NCBI RefSeq assembly: GCF_947495735.1
Contig: NZ_CANMAA010000009.1
Location: 96,028-160,027, forward strand
Direction: 5' to 3'
Origin: an uncultured Pseudokineococcus sp.
GTDB lineage: Bacteria > Actinomycetota > Actinomycetes > Actinomycetales > Quadrisphaeraceae
Length of the DNA: 64,000 nt
Position 1 is the first letter of the stretch. Every line of letters starts with the position of its first letter. Under the pieces are notes generated by a model that was not told the origin of the DNA, did not search any database, and saw only the letters and a program-made list of their open reading frames with translations. This document shows positions 36,147-45,233 of the stretch, piece after piece. The translations under genes were made by a program, and so were the position numbers.

Positions 36147-36758
36147 ATGCGCTCTCCGCTGACCTTCGACCAGTTCACGCAGCTCGCCGAGCGCGCCTCG
36201 ACGCCCGAGGGCGCACTGGCCGGCGCCGCCACGCTGCTGGCGTGGGCCGAGGCGCCCCACCCGGACGACGACGTCAGCCCCCGCGAGCTGATCGCCATGG
36301 CCGGCAACCTCCGCGGGGCGGGCGGGGACGCCGAGGGGGGCGTGGAGCTGCTGCAGCGGGCCCTGTCCACCGAGGGCGAGGCGTGGGCCGACCCGCGCGG
36401 CGACCTCCACCACCTGCTCGTCGCCGCGGGGCGGGACGAGGAGGCGCAGGCGGTGGCCGAGGAGCTGCGCCGCGAGAAGCCGACCCCGGCGCAGGCCCTG
36501 CGCGACGTCGCCACGACCCTGTGGGACCGGGGCCGGCTGACCGAGGCTCACCGCTGGTACACGCTCGCGGCCTCCCGCGTGCTGCGCGAGGCCGAGGACG
36601 GCTCCACCCCGCCCGGCATGGACGCCCTGCCGGGGCTGCTCGCCGACCGCGCCGAGATCCGCGTCGAGCTGGACCTCCCCACCGACGAGCTGGACGAGCT
36701 GGGCAGCCAGATCGACCTCGACGGCGAGGACGACCTCGACGCCGACGACCTCCTCTGA
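36147..36758 (+). CDS. TPR-like helical repeat protein
   Basis: 203-residue acidic soluble protein made of paired helices resembling tetratricopeptide repeats, for example AMAGNLRGAGGDAEGGVELLQRALSTEG and DVATTLWDRGRLTEAHRWYTLAASRVL. The C-terminus is strongly acidic (Asp/Glu-rich DLDGEDDLDADDLL), like actinobacterial 'SEC-C metal-binding-like' or scaffold proteins, but no metal motif is seen. The ATG at 36147 is set by the TAGCGT box. Divergent from narK and convergent with an aldo-keto reductase across a long terminator hairpin. Function unknown. Confidence 0.72.
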   Translation: MRSPLTFDQFTQLAERASTPEGALAGAATLLAWAEAPHPDDDVSPRELIAMAGNLRGAGGDAEGGVELLQRALSTEGEAWADPRGDLHHLLVAAGRDEEAQAVAEELRREKPTPAQALRDVATTLWDRGRLTEAHRWYTLAASRVLREAEDGSTPPGMDALPGLLADRAEIRVELDLPTDELDELGSQIDLDGEDDLDADDLL

Positions 36759-36761
36759 CGC

Positions 36762-36800
36762 ACCGCAGCCGCGGTCGCCCGGGGCGACCGCGGCTGCGGT
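36762..36800. terminator. Bidirectional hairpin terminator
   Basis: A perfect 18-bp stem (36762-36779 with 36783-36800) and 3-nt loop between the TPR-like stop at 36758 and the convergent aldo-keto reductase stop at 36822. Confidence 0.75.
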
Positions 36801-36821
36801 GGAGACGTCTGCTGCCGGACC

Positions 36822-37754
36822 TCAGGGGACGGTGTACCCCGCGGCGCGGTAGAGCTCGTACCACTCGGCGCGGGTGAGCGGCAGGTCCGAGCCCTGCGCC
36901 GCAGCCCGCACGCGCTCCGGGTTCGTCGTGCCGAGGACGACCTGCATCTGCGCCGGGTGGCGCGTGATCCACGCCGTGGCCACGGCCAGCTTCGGGACGC
37001 CGTGCTGCTCCGCGAGCCGGTCGAGGACGGCGTTCAGCTCGGGGTAGCGGTCGTCGTCGAGGAAGGCCCCCGAGAAGAAGCCGGCCTGGAACGGCGACCA
37101 CGCCTGGACGGTGATGTCGTGCAGGCGGCAGTAGTCGAGCGTGCCGACGTCGCGGGAGACCGACTGGTCGAGCGCCTGCATGTTGGCGGCCACGCCCTGC
37201 GCGACGAGCGGCGCGTGGGTGATCGACAGCTGCAGCTGGTTGGCGACCAGCGGCTGGCGCACCGACCGCTTGAGCAGCTCCACCTGGCCCGGCGTGTGGT
37301 TCGAGACGCCGAAGTGCAGGACCTTGCCGGCCGCGTGGAGCTCGTCGAAGGCGCGCGCGACCTCGTCGGGCTCCACCAGCGCGTCGGGGCGGTGCAGCAG
37401 GAGGACGTCCAGGCGGTCGGTGCCGAGCGCCTCGAGCGAGCCCTCGACGGACTGCGTGATCCGCTCGTAGGAGAAGTCGAAGTACGGGCCGTCGGGGACG
37501 ATGCCGCACTTGGTCTGGATGGTCACCGCGTCGCGCTCGGACGAGGAGAGCTGCACGGCCTCGGTGAAGCGCTGCTCGCAGCGGTGCATCGAACCGCCGT
37601 AGACGTCGGCGTGGTCGAGGAAGGTGATGCCGGCGTCGCGGGCCGCGGCCCACCACTCGCGGATCTCCTCGTCGGGCAGGTCGGCGACGCGCATGACGCC
37701 GAGGACCACGTTGGGCACCTGCAGGCCGCTGGTGCCGAGGGGGACGGTCTTCAC
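36822..37754 (-). CDS. Aldo/keto reductase (YdhF-like)
   Basis: 310-residue NADPH-dependent (beta/alpha)8 reductase. Catalytic Asp/Tyr are in FLDHADVYGG, Lys in IQTKCGI and His in VLLLHRPDAL; SNHTPGQVELL and the C-terminal cofactor-binding VVLGTTNPERVRAAAQG are present. It resembles E. coli YdhF. GTG 37754 lies 3 bp after the stop of the upstream aldo/keto reductase, so the two paralogues form one operon. Substrates are aldehydes or ketones of unknown identity. Confidence 0.9.
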   Translation of the reverse strand: MKTVPLGTSGLQVPNVVLGVMRVADLPDEEIREWWAAARDAGITFLDHADVYGGSMHRCEQRFTEAVQLSSSERDAVTIQTKCGIVPDGPYFDFSYERITQSVEGSLEALGTDRLDVLLLHRPDALVEPDEVARAFDELHAAGKVLHFGVSNHTPGQVELLKRSVRQPLVANQLQLSITHAPLVAQGVAANMQALDQSVSRDVGTLDYCRLHDITVQAWSPFQAGFFSGAFLDDDRYPELNAVLDRLAEQHGVPKLAVATAWITRHPAQMQVVLGTTNPERVRAAAQGSDLPLTRAEWYELYRAAGYTVP

Positions 37755-37757
37755 GTC

Positions 37758-38618
37758 TCAGGCCTCCGAGAGCTGGTCGAGCTCGTCCGCGCTGAGCTGC
37801 AGCTCAGCCGCCCGGAGCGAGTCGGTGATGGACGCCGGGCGCGAGGAGCCCGGGATGGGGATGACGACGGGCGCGAGCGAGAGCTCCCAGGCGAGCACCA
37901 CCTGGTGGGGGCTGACGCCGTGGGCCTCGGCGACCCGGGCGAAGGCCGCGTGCTCGCTGCCGAGCTCGGAGGCCTTCGCGATGCCGCCCAGCGGGCTCCA
38001 CGGCAGGAAGGCGATGCCGAGCTGCGCGCAGTGGTCCAGCTCGCCCCGGCTCGAGCGGAAGGCCGGCGAGAACTGGTTCTGCACGGACACCAGGCGCCCG
38101 CCCAGCACGGAGTTCGCCTCGTCGATCTGCGCGACGTCCGCGTTGGAGATGCCGGCCATCTGGATGACGCCCTCGTCGAGCAGCTCGGCGAGCGCGCCGA
38201 CCGAGTCGGCGTAGGGGACGTCGGGGTCGGGGCGGTGGAACTGGTAGAGCCCGATCGCCTCCACGCCGAGGCGCCTCGCCGAGGCCCTCGCCGCCTCCTT
38301 GAGGTGCTCGGGCCGGCCGTCCTTCGTCCACGAGCCGTCACCGGGGCGAAGGTGCCCGCCCTTGGTCGCCACGAGGACCTGCGAGGCGTCCCCGCCCCAG
38401 GCGCGCAGGGCCTCGGCGACGAGCTCCTCGTTGTGGCCGACGTCGTTCGCCTCGAGGTGGTAGGCGTCGGCGGTGTCGACGAGGGTCACCCCCGCGTCGA
38501 GGGCGGCGTGGATGGTGGCGAGGCTGCGCTCGCGGTCGGGGCGTCCCTCGATCGACATCGGCATGGCGCCGAGACCGATCGCCGAGACGGTGCGGTGTCC
38601 GAGGCTCCGTTGCTCCAT
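37758..38618 (-). CDS. Aldo/keto reductase (second of a tandem pair)
   Basis: 286-residue AKR with VDTADAYHLE (Asp/Tyr), VATKGGH (Lys) and YQFHRPDPDV (His), plus the NADP phosphate site IPIPGSSRPASITDSL. The sequence is clearly different from its neighbour, so it is not a recent duplication. The ATG at 38618 is supported by a CAGGGT box at 38626-38631, 7 nt upstream, making it leaderless; translation of the downstream AKR would then follow from the same transcript. Confidence 0.9.
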   Translation of the reverse strand: MEQRSLGHRTVSAIGLGAMPMSIEGRPDRERSLATIHAALDAGVTLVDTADAYHLEANDVGHNEELVAEALRAWGGDASQVLVATKGGHLRPGDGSWTKDGRPEHLKEAARASARRLGVEAIGLYQFHRPDPDVPYADSVGALAELLDEGVIQMAGISNADVAQIDEANSVLGGRLVSVQNQFSPAFRSSRGELDHCAQLGIAFLPWSPLGGIAKASELGSEHAAFARVAEAHGVSPHQVVLAWELSLAPVVIPIPGSSRPASITDSLRAAELQLSADELDQLSEA

Positions 38619-38625
38619 GCCCCCG

Positions 38626-38631
38626 ACCCTG
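38626..38631 (-). promoter_or_regulatory. -10 box (CAGGGT) of leaderless AKR operon
   Basis: CAGGGT on the minus strand, 7 nt before the ATG at 38618. Chosen over an upstream in-frame start at 38639. Confidence 0.45.
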
Positions 38632-38757
38632 GCCCCCACCGCGCGGGCGCGCCACCTCGCCGCCCCTCCCCGGAGGGCGGCCGCAGCCTCGCACCGGCGG
38701 CGGGTCGTCCCCGGCTAGCGTCGCCGTCCGGCACACCGGGAGCGCGAGGAGGACGGC

Positions 38758-39774
38758 ATGGGCGTGGTGGACAACGCGGTCTACGTCGACGGGCGGCGAG
38801 CCACCGAGCCCGCCTCCCTCGAGGCGACCTACGAGCTCGTCCGCGACCACCGCGGCATGGCCTGGATCGGGCTGTACCGGCCGCAGGACGCCGAGGTGCG
38901 CTCGGTCGCCGAGGAGTTCGGCATCCACCCGCTCGCGGTCGAGGACACCATCACCGCCCACCAGCGCCCGAAGCTCGAGCGCTACGACGACGTGCTGTTC
39001 ACGGTGCTGCGCCCGGCGCGCTACGTCGACGCCGAGGAGCGGGTGGAGTTCGGGGAGGTCCACGTCATCACCGGCCCCGACTTCGTCGTCACCGTCCGCC
39101 ACGCCGAGGCCCCCGACCTCGCCCGGGTGCGGCGGCGCGTGGAGGCCGACCCCCACCTGCTGGCCTTCGGCCCGCAGGCCGTCCTCTACGCCGTCCTGGA
39201 CCAGGTCGTCGACGACTACGCCCCCGTCGTGGCCGGCCTGGAGAACGACATCGACGAGATCGAGGACCAGGTCTTCAGCGGCGACCCCGCCGTCTCCCGC
39301 CGCATCTACGAGCTGCTGCGCGAGGTCGTGGACTTCCAGCGCGCCACCCACCCCCTGGTCGGGATGCTCGAGGCGCTGGAGGCCGGCTCGGGGGACGACG
39401 GCCTCGACGAGGAGCTGCAGCGCTACCTGCGCGACGTCCAGGACCACGCCGTCCGCGTCGTCGAGCGCGCGGACGCCTTCCGGGTGCTGCTGCACAACAT
39501 CCTCACCGTCAACGCCACCCTGGTCGGCCAGCGCCAGAACGAGGAGACCCAGCGCTTGACCGAGGCCAGCCTGGCCCAGAGCGAGGAGGTCAAGAGGATC
39601 TCCTCGTGGGCCGCCATCCTCTTCGCCCCCACCCTGGTCGGGACCGTCTACGGCATGAACTTCGAGGCGATGCCCGAGCTGGGGTGGCGGTACGGCTACC
39701 CGTTCGCCCTCGCGCTCATGGTCCTGTGCGGCATCGGGCTCCACACCGCCTTCAGGCGCCGCGGCTGGCTGTGA
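38758..39774 (+). CDS. corA: CorA-family magnesium/cobalt transporter
   Basis: 338-residue 2-TM-GxN ion channel for Mg2+ (or Co2+/Ni2+/Zn2+) uptake. The long acidic, helical N-terminal cytoplasmic domain includes EFGIHPLAVEDTITAHQRPKLE, and the C-terminal membrane part has ILFAPTLVGTVYGMNFEAMPELGW with the invariant GMN selectivity motif, followed by a second helix and a basic tail. A TAGCGT box near 38716 with a 36-nt leader and a GAGGAGG ribosome binding site fits a conventional promoter. Confidence 0.94.
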   Translation: MGVVDNAVYVDGRRATEPASLEATYELVRDHRGMAWIGLYRPQDAEVRSVAEEFGIHPLAVEDTITAHQRPKLERYDDVLFTVLRPARYVDAEERVEFGEVHVITGPDFVVTVRHAEAPDLARVRRRVEADPHLLAFGPQAVLYAVLDQVVDDYAPVVAGLENDIDEIEDQVFSGDPAVSRRIYELLREVVDFQRATHPLVGMLEALEAGSGDDGLDEELQRYLRDVQDHAVRVVERADAFRVLLHNILTVNATLVGQRQNEETQRLTEASLAQSEEVKRISSWAAILFAPTLVGTVYGMNFEAMPELGWRYGYPFALALMVLCGIGLHTAFRRRGWL

Positions 39775-39797
39775 GCCCCGGCCGCGAGGAGACGGAG

Positions 39798-39870
39798 AGC
39801 CAGCAGCGGGACTCGAACCCGCAACCGCCCGATTACAAGTCGGGTGCGCTACCAGTTGCGCCATGCTGGC
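39798..39870 (-). tRNA. tRNA-Thr (UGU anticodon)
   Basis: Full cloverleaf on the minus strand from GCCAGCA (39870) to TGCTGGC plus discriminator T (39798). The anticodon arm is CCCGA-CTTGTAA-TCGGG with anticodon TGT; the D-loop has AACTGGTA and the T-arm GCGGG-TTCGAGT-CCCGC. CCA is not encoded. It lies 24 bp past the corA stop in a 316-bp gap that otherwise holds only the putative leader of the gene at 40092. No integrated element is seen next to it. Confidence 0.95.
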
Positions 39871-40091
39871 GGTGGGGCCGCGGCGTGCACCCCTCCGGCG
39901 AGACTACCGACGCGGCCGCCCGGCGGCGCCCGCCGCGGGGTGGCCGGCGCACGACGCCGCGGTGAGCAGCGGCGACGCTCCGTCCCCACCCGGCCGCCGG
40001 GGGTTGAGCCCGGACCGACGGAGCGGCAGGCTGACCCCGACAGCGCCGGCGGCCCCGCCCGGCGTCCGCCCTCTCGAGGAGGTGCGCCGCC

Positions 40092-41381
40092 GTGCGCCGT
40101 CGCCCCACCAGCCTGGCTGTCGCCCTGGCGCTCCTGGTCCCCGCGACCGCGCTCCCGTCCGCTGCCGCCGCCGGAGGCCCCTCGGGCGGTCGGGCCGGGC
40201 CGGCCGAGGCGGCTCCCCCGAAGGCCGACGTCCCGGGCCGCACGGTCGTGCGCTTCGCGACGTACAACGTCTCCCTCAACCGGGCGAGCGCCGGCGAGCT
40301 GCGCGCGGACCTTCTGGCGGGCGACGCCCAGGCCCGCGCCGTCGCCGAGGTCGTCCAGCGCACCCGCCCGGAGGTGCTGCTGCTCAACGAGCTCGACCAC
40401 GACCCCGAGGCGCTCCGGATCTTCGTCGAGGACTACCTGGGCGTCCCCCAGGGCGGCGCCGAGGCCATCTCCTACCCGTACACCTTCACCGGCGAGGTGA
40501 ACACGGGCGTCCCCTCGGGCGTCGACCTGGACGGCGACGGCGCGGTGGGCGGGCCCGGCGACGCCCTCGGCTTCGGGGCCTTCCCCGGCCAGTACGGCAT
40601 GGCCGTGCTGTCGCAGCACCCCGTCGTCGAGGACGCCGTCCGCACCTTCCAGGACTTCCGCTGGGCGGACATGCCCGGCGCCCGGCTCCCCGACGACCCG
40701 GGCACGCCCGAGCGGGGGGACTTCTACTCCCCCGAGGCGCTCGAGGTCCTGCCCCTGTCCAGCAAGAGCCACTGGGACGTGCCGGTCCGGGTGGGCCAGC
40801 GCGACGTGCACCTGCTCGTCAGCCACCCGACCCCGCCGACCTTCGACGGGCCCGAGGACCGCAACGGCCTGCGCAACGCCGACGAGATCCGGTTCTGGGC
40901 CGACTACATCTCCCCCGCGCGCAGCCAGTACGTCTACGACGACGAGGGCGGTCGCGGCGGGCTGCGCGGCGGTGCGCTCTTCGTCGTGGCCGGCGACCTG
41001 AACGCCGACCCCGAGGACGGCGACAGCGTCCCCGGCGCGATCGACCAGCTGCTGAAGGCGCCCCGCGTCAACGACAACGCCGTGCCGGAGAGCCGCGGCG
41101 GTCTCGAGCAGGCCCTCCTGCAGGGAGGGGCGAACCTCGAGCACACGGGCTCCGCGACGACGGACACGGCCGACTTCTCCGAGCCGCCCGGCAACCTGCG
41201 GGTCGACTACGTGCTGCCGCGCATCGGCATGCGCATCACCGGCTCGGGCGTCTTCTGGCCGCTGCAGGAGGACCCGCTGTTCGGCCTCGTCGGCACCTAC
41301 CCGTTCCCCACCTCCGACCACCGGCTCGTCTGGGTGGACGCGACCGTGCCCGGCGCCGGCCGACGGGGTCCGCGCGGCTGA
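40092..41381 (+). CDS. Secreted endonuclease/exonuclease/phosphatase-family protein
   Basis: 429-residue exported protein. A signal peptide (RRRPTSLAVALALLVPATALPSAAAA) precedes a linker of ~25 residues, then the EEP fold: FATYNVSLN, LLLNELDHDPEA with the metal-binding Glu, VSHPTPP with a His, VAGDLNADPEDGD and the terminal TSDHRLVWVD with the catalytic Asp/His. The DLDGDGAVGGPGD insertion is typical of extracellular phosphatase/nuclease relatives. GTG 40092 has a GAGGAGG site. It may scavenge phosphate or nucleotides outside the cell; substrate unproven. Confidence 0.85.
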   Translation: MRRRPTSLAVALALLVPATALPSAAAAGGPSGGRAGPAEAAPPKADVPGRTVVRFATYNVSLNRASAGELRADLLAGDAQARAVAEVVQRTRPEVLLLNELDHDPEALRIFVEDYLGVPQGGAEAISYPYTFTGEVNTGVPSGVDLDGDGAVGGPGDALGFGAFPGQYGMAVLSQHPVVEDAVRTFQDFRWADMPGARLPDDPGTPERGDFYSPEALEVLPLSSKSHWDVPVRVGQRDVHLLVSHPTPPTFDGPEDRNGLRNADEIRFWADYISPARSQYVYDDEGGRGGLRGGALFVVAGDLNADPEDGDSVPGAIDQLLKAPRVNDNAVPESRGGLEQALLQGGANLEHTGSATTDTADFSEPPGNLRVDYVLPRIGMRITGSGVFWPLQEDPLFGLVGTYPFPTSDHRLVWVDATVPGAGRRGPRG

Positions 41382-41488
41382 GGTCCGCCCCGGCCGGCCG
41401 ACGGCTCGGGCCCGCGCCGGTCGACCGCACCCGCGCCGACCCCACCTTTCAGCGCGTCGACCCGGCGCCCCGACCAGGCAGGACACGC

Positions 41489-41941
41489 ATGACCACTCCG
41501 ATCATGAGCCGCAGCGACGCCGCGGCGCTGGTGCGCACCGCCCGGGTCCGCCAGGGCCAGACCTGGGCGGCGATCGCCGAGGCGCTCGACGCCCCGCTCG
41601 TCTGGACGACCGCGGCGCTGCTCGGCCAGCACCCCCTGACGGCCGAGCAGGCCCAGACCGCCTGCGCCCTGCTCGGTCTCGACGACGCCGTCGTCGAGGC
41701 CCTGCAGCAGCAGCCCGCCCGCGGGATCGACCCGGCCCTCCTGAGCGACCCGACGATCTACCGCTTCTCGGAGGCGCTCGCGGTGTACGGCCCGGCGCTG
41801 AAGGAGCTCATCCACGAGGAGTTCGGCGACGGCATCATGAGCGCCATCAACTTCCAGGTCGACGTCGCGCGCAGGTCCCACCCCGACGGGGACCGCGTCG
41901 TGGTCACCTTCGACGGCAAGTTCCTCGACTACCGCTGGTGA
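41489..41941 (+). CDS. cynS: Cyanate hydratase (cyanase)
   Basis: 150-residue cytosolic enzyme converting cyanate and bicarbonate to ammonium and CO2, normally a decamer. The N-terminal helix-turn-helix-like domain (KQG-type QGQTWAAIAEALDAPLVWTTAALLGQ) and the C-terminal catalytic part are complete, with the catalytic Arg/Glu in IYRFSEALAVYG and Ser in GDGIMSAINFQVDV, ending in the conserved KFLDYRW. No cynR or cynX is adjacent; a bicarbonate-supplying carbonic anhydrase is encoded ~36 kb away at 5489. Its 3' end overlaps the convergent gene at 41929 by 13 nt. Confidence 0.95.
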   Translation: MTTPIMSRSDAAALVRTARVRQGQTWAAIAEALDAPLVWTTAALLGQHPLTAEQAQTACALLGLDDAVVEALQQQPARGIDPALLSDPTIYRFSEALAVYGPALKELIHEEFGDGIMSAINFQVDVARRSHPDGDRVVVTFDGKFLDYRW

Positions 41942-42588
41942 GGAGGGCCGCCGCCCGCGCCGCGGGCGGCGGCCACCCGTCGGCGGACCCGCTCCGGCAG
42001 GTCGACGGCGAGGTCCGGCCACTCGGCGACCGACCGCTCGCAAGGCGCCCCCTTGCGCCGACGGCGGCCCGCCGCGGCGTGCCCGTGGTCGGCCCAGCGC
42101 GAGACGCCCTCGTCCGCGACCACCCCGGCGCGCTCCCCCACCGCCCCGACGTCGAGGTGCGGCACCACCGCGCAGGTCCGCCAGACGCCGCCGCAGGCGG
42201 CCGCCGTCCCCCCGCCCGGCGCGAGCCGGAAGGTCCCGTCGGTGCGCAGGCGCACGTCCCCGGTGGCCTCGTCCACCCAGCCGATGCGCTCCCCGGCCTC
42301 CCGCAGGGTGCCGTCCGGCCACAGCACGTACCGGCCGAGGTCCCAGCCCGAGCCGTGGACCGTGAGCACGTCGGTGCCGAGCGCCACCGGCTTGAGGCCG
42401 GCGTGCGTGACGTCGTGGGGCGCGCCGGCCCCGCGCAGCTCCTCGACGGCGGCTCGGCACAACGCGTCGGTGCGGGCCCGCGAGGCCGCGACCCGCGCCT
42501 GCGCCGCCTCGTCGAGCGCCTCGGGGGCACGACGGCGCCGCAGGCCCCGGCGCGCCCTGCCGTCCACGTCGTCGGTGCGGCCCCCCAC
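41929..42588 (-). CDS. Hypothetical protein (219 aa)
   Basis: Unrecognised soluble protein, Arg/Ala-rich at both ends. The middle (HDVTHAGLKPVALGTDVLTVHGSGWDLGRYVLWPDG then WVDEATGDVRLRTDGTFRL) is hydrophobic and structured-looking, which together with reading phase supports it as a real gene. The GTG at 42588 is preceded by a CATGCT box at 42595-42600 with 6 nt spacing, the leaderless pattern. It ends inside the last 13 nt of cynS on the other strand. Confidence 0.6.
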   Translation of the reverse strand: MGGRTDDVDGRARRGLRRRRAPEALDEAAQARVAASRARTDALCRAAVEELRGAGAPHDVTHAGLKPVALGTDVLTVHGSGWDLGRYVLWPDGTLREAGERIGWVDEATGDVRLRTDGTFRLAPGGGTAAACGGVWRTCAVVPHLDVGAVGERAGVVADEGVSRWADHGHAAAGRRRRKGAPCERSVAEWPDLAVDLPERVRRRVAAARGAGGGPPHQR

Positions 42589-42675
42589 ACCCCCAGCATG
42601 AACCAGGAGTGAGCGGGCGTCACGCGAACGGGTCCCCGGGGCGCGGCCGGCCGCGGCCCGCGGACGGTCCGCGGG

Positions 42676-44157
42676 TCAGAGCACCGCGCCGGCGACGAGC
42701 ACGAGGGGGATCGAGCCGACCCACACCGCGGTGGTGATGCCCGACCAGCCCTTGAGCGCGGCCGTGCCCTCGAGTCCGGTGAAGCGGGTGACGACCCAGA
42801 AGTAGGAGTCGTTGAAGTAGCTGAGCACCATGGAGCCCGCGCAGCAGGCGAGGGCGGCGGCCAGCGGCGCGAGGCCCAGCTCGGGCACCAGGGGCGCCGA
42901 GACGGAGGCCGCGGTGATCATCGCGACCGTGCCCGACCCCTGCGCGAGCCGGACCAGCGAGGCGATGAGGAAGGGCACGAGCACGCCGGGCAGCGCCAGC
43001 GACGCGACGCCCTCGGCCAGCGCCGCGCCGACGCCGGAGTCGCGCAGCACCTGCCCGAGCGCACCCCCCGCGCCGGTGATCAGGATGATGAGACCGGCCG
43101 AGGCGGCCGCCTCGGCGAGCCAGCCGCTCACCTGGTCCCGCGTCGTCCAGCGCGGCAGCAGGCCGTAGACGGCGATCACGACGCCGATGACGAGGGCGAC
43201 CACCGGGCTGCCCACGAAGGCCAGCACCGCGGCCCAGGCCGACGGCTCGTAGCCCTCGTCGCCGGACAGGACGCCCTGCGCGCTGCGGTCGACGGCGTTC
43301 GCCACCGTGTTGGCCACGATCAGCGCGAGCGGCACCATCAGGGGCAGCGACGCGCGCAGGGTCCCCACGCGGTGCCGCGCAGCGCCGGCCGGGGGCTCGC
43401 CGAGCGCCGCCGCGGGGTCGTCCTCCGGGCTCTCGTCGACGTCGTCGTCCCGGTCGGCGAGCGCGGTGGCCGCACCGGCCCCCCGGCCGGTCCCGCGGCC
43501 CGCGGCGCCGTAGACGGCCTCGCGGACCTGCGGGGTCACCTCCGCCTCCAGCCGGGGCCCCATCCAGCGGGCGTAGAGGACGACGACCGGGAGGAGGACG
43601 AGGGTGAAGAGCAGCCCGACGAGGATGAAGCCGCCGAGGTCGGCGCCGACGATCCCGGCCACGGCCAGCGGCCCGGGCGTGGGCGGCACGAGGTGGTGGG
43701 TCAGGGTCATCCCGCAGCCCAGCGCCAGGGCGAGGGTGACGTAGCCGCCCCGCTGGCGGCGCGCGATGGAGCGCGCGAGCGGGTTCATGATCACGTAGCC
43801 GGAGTCGCAGAAGACGGGGATGGACACGAGCGCCCCCGTGCCGCCCATCGCCCAGGGCTCCCGCCCGCGCCCGAGCGCCCGGACGAAGGCCCGCGCGAGC
43901 GCGTCCGCGGCGCCCGAGACCTCGAGGATCTTCCCGACCGCGACGCCGAGCCCGATGACGATGCCGATCGAGCCGAGCGTGCTCCCGAAGCCCGTGGTGA
44001 TGGAGTCGAGGGTGTCGGTGGGCGCCGACCCCGCCACCGACCCCGTGACGAGCGCGGCCACGAGCAGCGCGACGAAGGCGTCGAGCCGCGTGCGCAGCAC
44101 CAGCACGACGATGGTCGCGATGCCGAGCACGAGGGCGGCGAGCAGCTGCAGGTCCAT
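42676..44157 (-). CDS. gntP: GntP-family gluconate:H+ symporter
   Basis: 493-residue permease with about 12-14 hydrophobic helices, importing gluconate or a related sugar acid. Family landmarks include VSIPVFCDSGYVIMNPLARSIARR, GCGMTLTHHLVPPTPGPLAVAGI, and the second-half VRLAQGSGTVAMITAASVSAP and FNDSYFWVVTRF. A ~55-residue charged loop (about 245-300, with DRDDDVDESPEDDP) interrupts the middle. The ATG at 44157 has a GGGAGGA site. It is divergent from an SDR (235 bp), which may oxidise or reduce the imported acid. Confidence 0.9.
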   Translation of the reverse strand: MDLQLLAALVLGIATIVVLVLRTRLDAFVALLVAALVTGSVAGSAPTDTLDSITTGFGSTLGSIGIVIGLGVAVGKILEVSGAADALARAFVRALGRGREPWAMGGTGALVSIPVFCDSGYVIMNPLARSIARRQRGGYVTLALALGCGMTLTHHLVPPTPGPLAVAGIVGADLGGFILVGLLFTLVLLPVVVLYARWMGPRLEAEVTPQVREAVYGAAGRGTGRGAGAATALADRDDDVDESPEDDPAAALGEPPAGAARHRVGTLRASLPLMVPLALIVANTVANAVDRSAQGVLSGDEGYEPSAWAAVLAFVGSPVVALVIGVVIAVYGLLPRWTTRDQVSGWLAEAAASAGLIILITGAGGALGQVLRDSGVGAALAEGVASLALPGVLVPFLIASLVRLAQGSGTVAMITAASVSAPLVPELGLAPLAAALACCAGSMVLSYFNDSYFWVVTRFTGLEGTAALKGWSGITTAVWVGSIPLVLVAGAVL

Positions 44158-44392
44158 GGCGGTCCTCCCGCGGACGTCGTCGTCCGCGCCGAGCGCTCGC
44201 TCGCACCCGGCGCTGCGCCGGGATGCCCGGCGCACGCGCGATGTCTACCGTCTGCGGCACCCGGGGGGGGAACCTCGACACCCGGGCGAGGTGCGCGCGG
44301 GACCGGCTCGCGCCCCTCGGCGGCGCACGGCGGCGCGCAGGCGCCGGCGGGAGGCGTCGCCGCCGACGCCGAGCGAGCACCCGGAGGCCACC
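44158..44392. promoter_or_regulatory. Divergent promoter gap between gntP and SDR
   Basis: 235 bp without a gene. It contains a run of 8 G (44263-44270) and a CTACCG word near 44246. No clear operator could be picked by eye. Confidence 0.25.
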
Positions 44393-45163
44393 GTGAGCAG
44401 CCAGACCTTCCCCGCCGAGCGCACCGCCGTCGTCACCGGGGGCGGCTCCCCCCGGGGCATCGGCCGGGCCCTGTCCACCCGCCTGGCGCGCGAGGGCTGG
44501 GCCGTCGCCGTCCTGGACCTCGACGAGGAGGCGGCGGCAGCCGTCGCCGGGGAGATCACCGAGGCCGGGGGCCGGGCGATCGGCGTCGGCGTCGACGTGG
44601 CCGACCCGGCGTCGGTGGAGGCCGCCGTGCAGCGCGTGGAGGCCGAGCTGCCCCCCGTCGTCGCCCTGGCGAACGCCGCGGGCATCAGCTCGCCCGCGGC
44701 CTTCTTCGACACCACCCCCGAGGTCTGGGACCGCGTGATGTCCGTCAACGCCCGCGGCGTCTTCCTGACCACCCAGGCCTTCGCCCGCGGGATGGCCGGG
44801 CGCGGCCTCGGCCGGGTCGTGTCGATCTCGTCGGTCTCGGCCCAGCGGGGCGGGGGCACCTTCTCCAAGTCGGCCTACAGCGCCTCCAAGGGCGCCGTGG
44901 TGAGCCTCATGCGCGCCGTCGCCCGCGAGCTGAGCCCTCTCGGCGTGACCGCCAACTGCGTGAGCCCGGGCCCGGTCGACACCGACATCATGGGCGGCCC
45001 CCTCGACGACCAGCGCCGCGCCGACCTGGCCTCCGCGGGCCTCGTCGGCCGCGTCGGCACCGTCGACGACGTCGCCGCGCTGATGGCGTTCCTGCTCGGC
45101 CCGGACGCCGGCAACATCACCGGCGCCACCTACGACGTCAACGGCGGGCTGCACATGTCCTGA
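44393..45163 (+). CDS. Short-chain dehydrogenase (FabG/gluconate-5-dehydrogenase-like)
   Basis: 256-residue classical SDR: VVTGGGSPRGIGRAL cofactor loop, ALANAAGI, Ser in VSISSVSAQRGGG, YSASKGAVV with catalytic Tyr/Lys, and the NCVSPGPVDTDIM segment, ending with the normal TGATYDVNGGLHMS. GTG 44393 has a CCGGAGG site. Its divergent pairing with gntP suggests action on a sugar acid such as keto-gluconate, but this is context only. Confidence 0.88.
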   Translation: MSSQTFPAERTAVVTGGGSPRGIGRALSTRLAREGWAVAVLDLDEEAAAAVAGEITEAGGRAIGVGVDVADPASVEAAVQRVEAELPPVVALANAAGISSPAAFFDTTPEVWDRVMSVNARGVFLTTQAFARGMAGRGLGRVVSISSVSAQRGGGTFSKSAYSASKGAVVSLMRAVARELSPLGVTANCVSPGPVDTDIMGGPLDDQRRADLASAGLVGRVGTVDDVAALMAFLLGPDAGNITGATYDVNGGLHMS

Positions 45164-45221
45164 CCGCCCGTCGCACGGCCGGGCGCCCGGTCACCGGGAG
45201 GCGGGTGCGGGCGCCGGCCCG

Positions 45222-45227
45222 CACGAT
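45222..45227 (+). promoter_or_regulatory. -10 box (CACGAT) of leaderless PIG-L gene
   Basis: CACGAT, 6 nt, then ATG at 45234; the same box and spacing as before 1888. Confidence 0.48.
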
Positions 45228-45233
45228 GCCCCG

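Noticed and set aside
39798..39870. tRNA-Thr as an integration site
   Set aside because: No duplicated tRNA end, integrase or phage genes nearby.
41929..41941. 13-nt convergent overlap of cynS and the hypothetical gene as a regulatory antisense device
   Set aside because: Short 3' overlaps are common in compact genomes and nothing else supports regulation.
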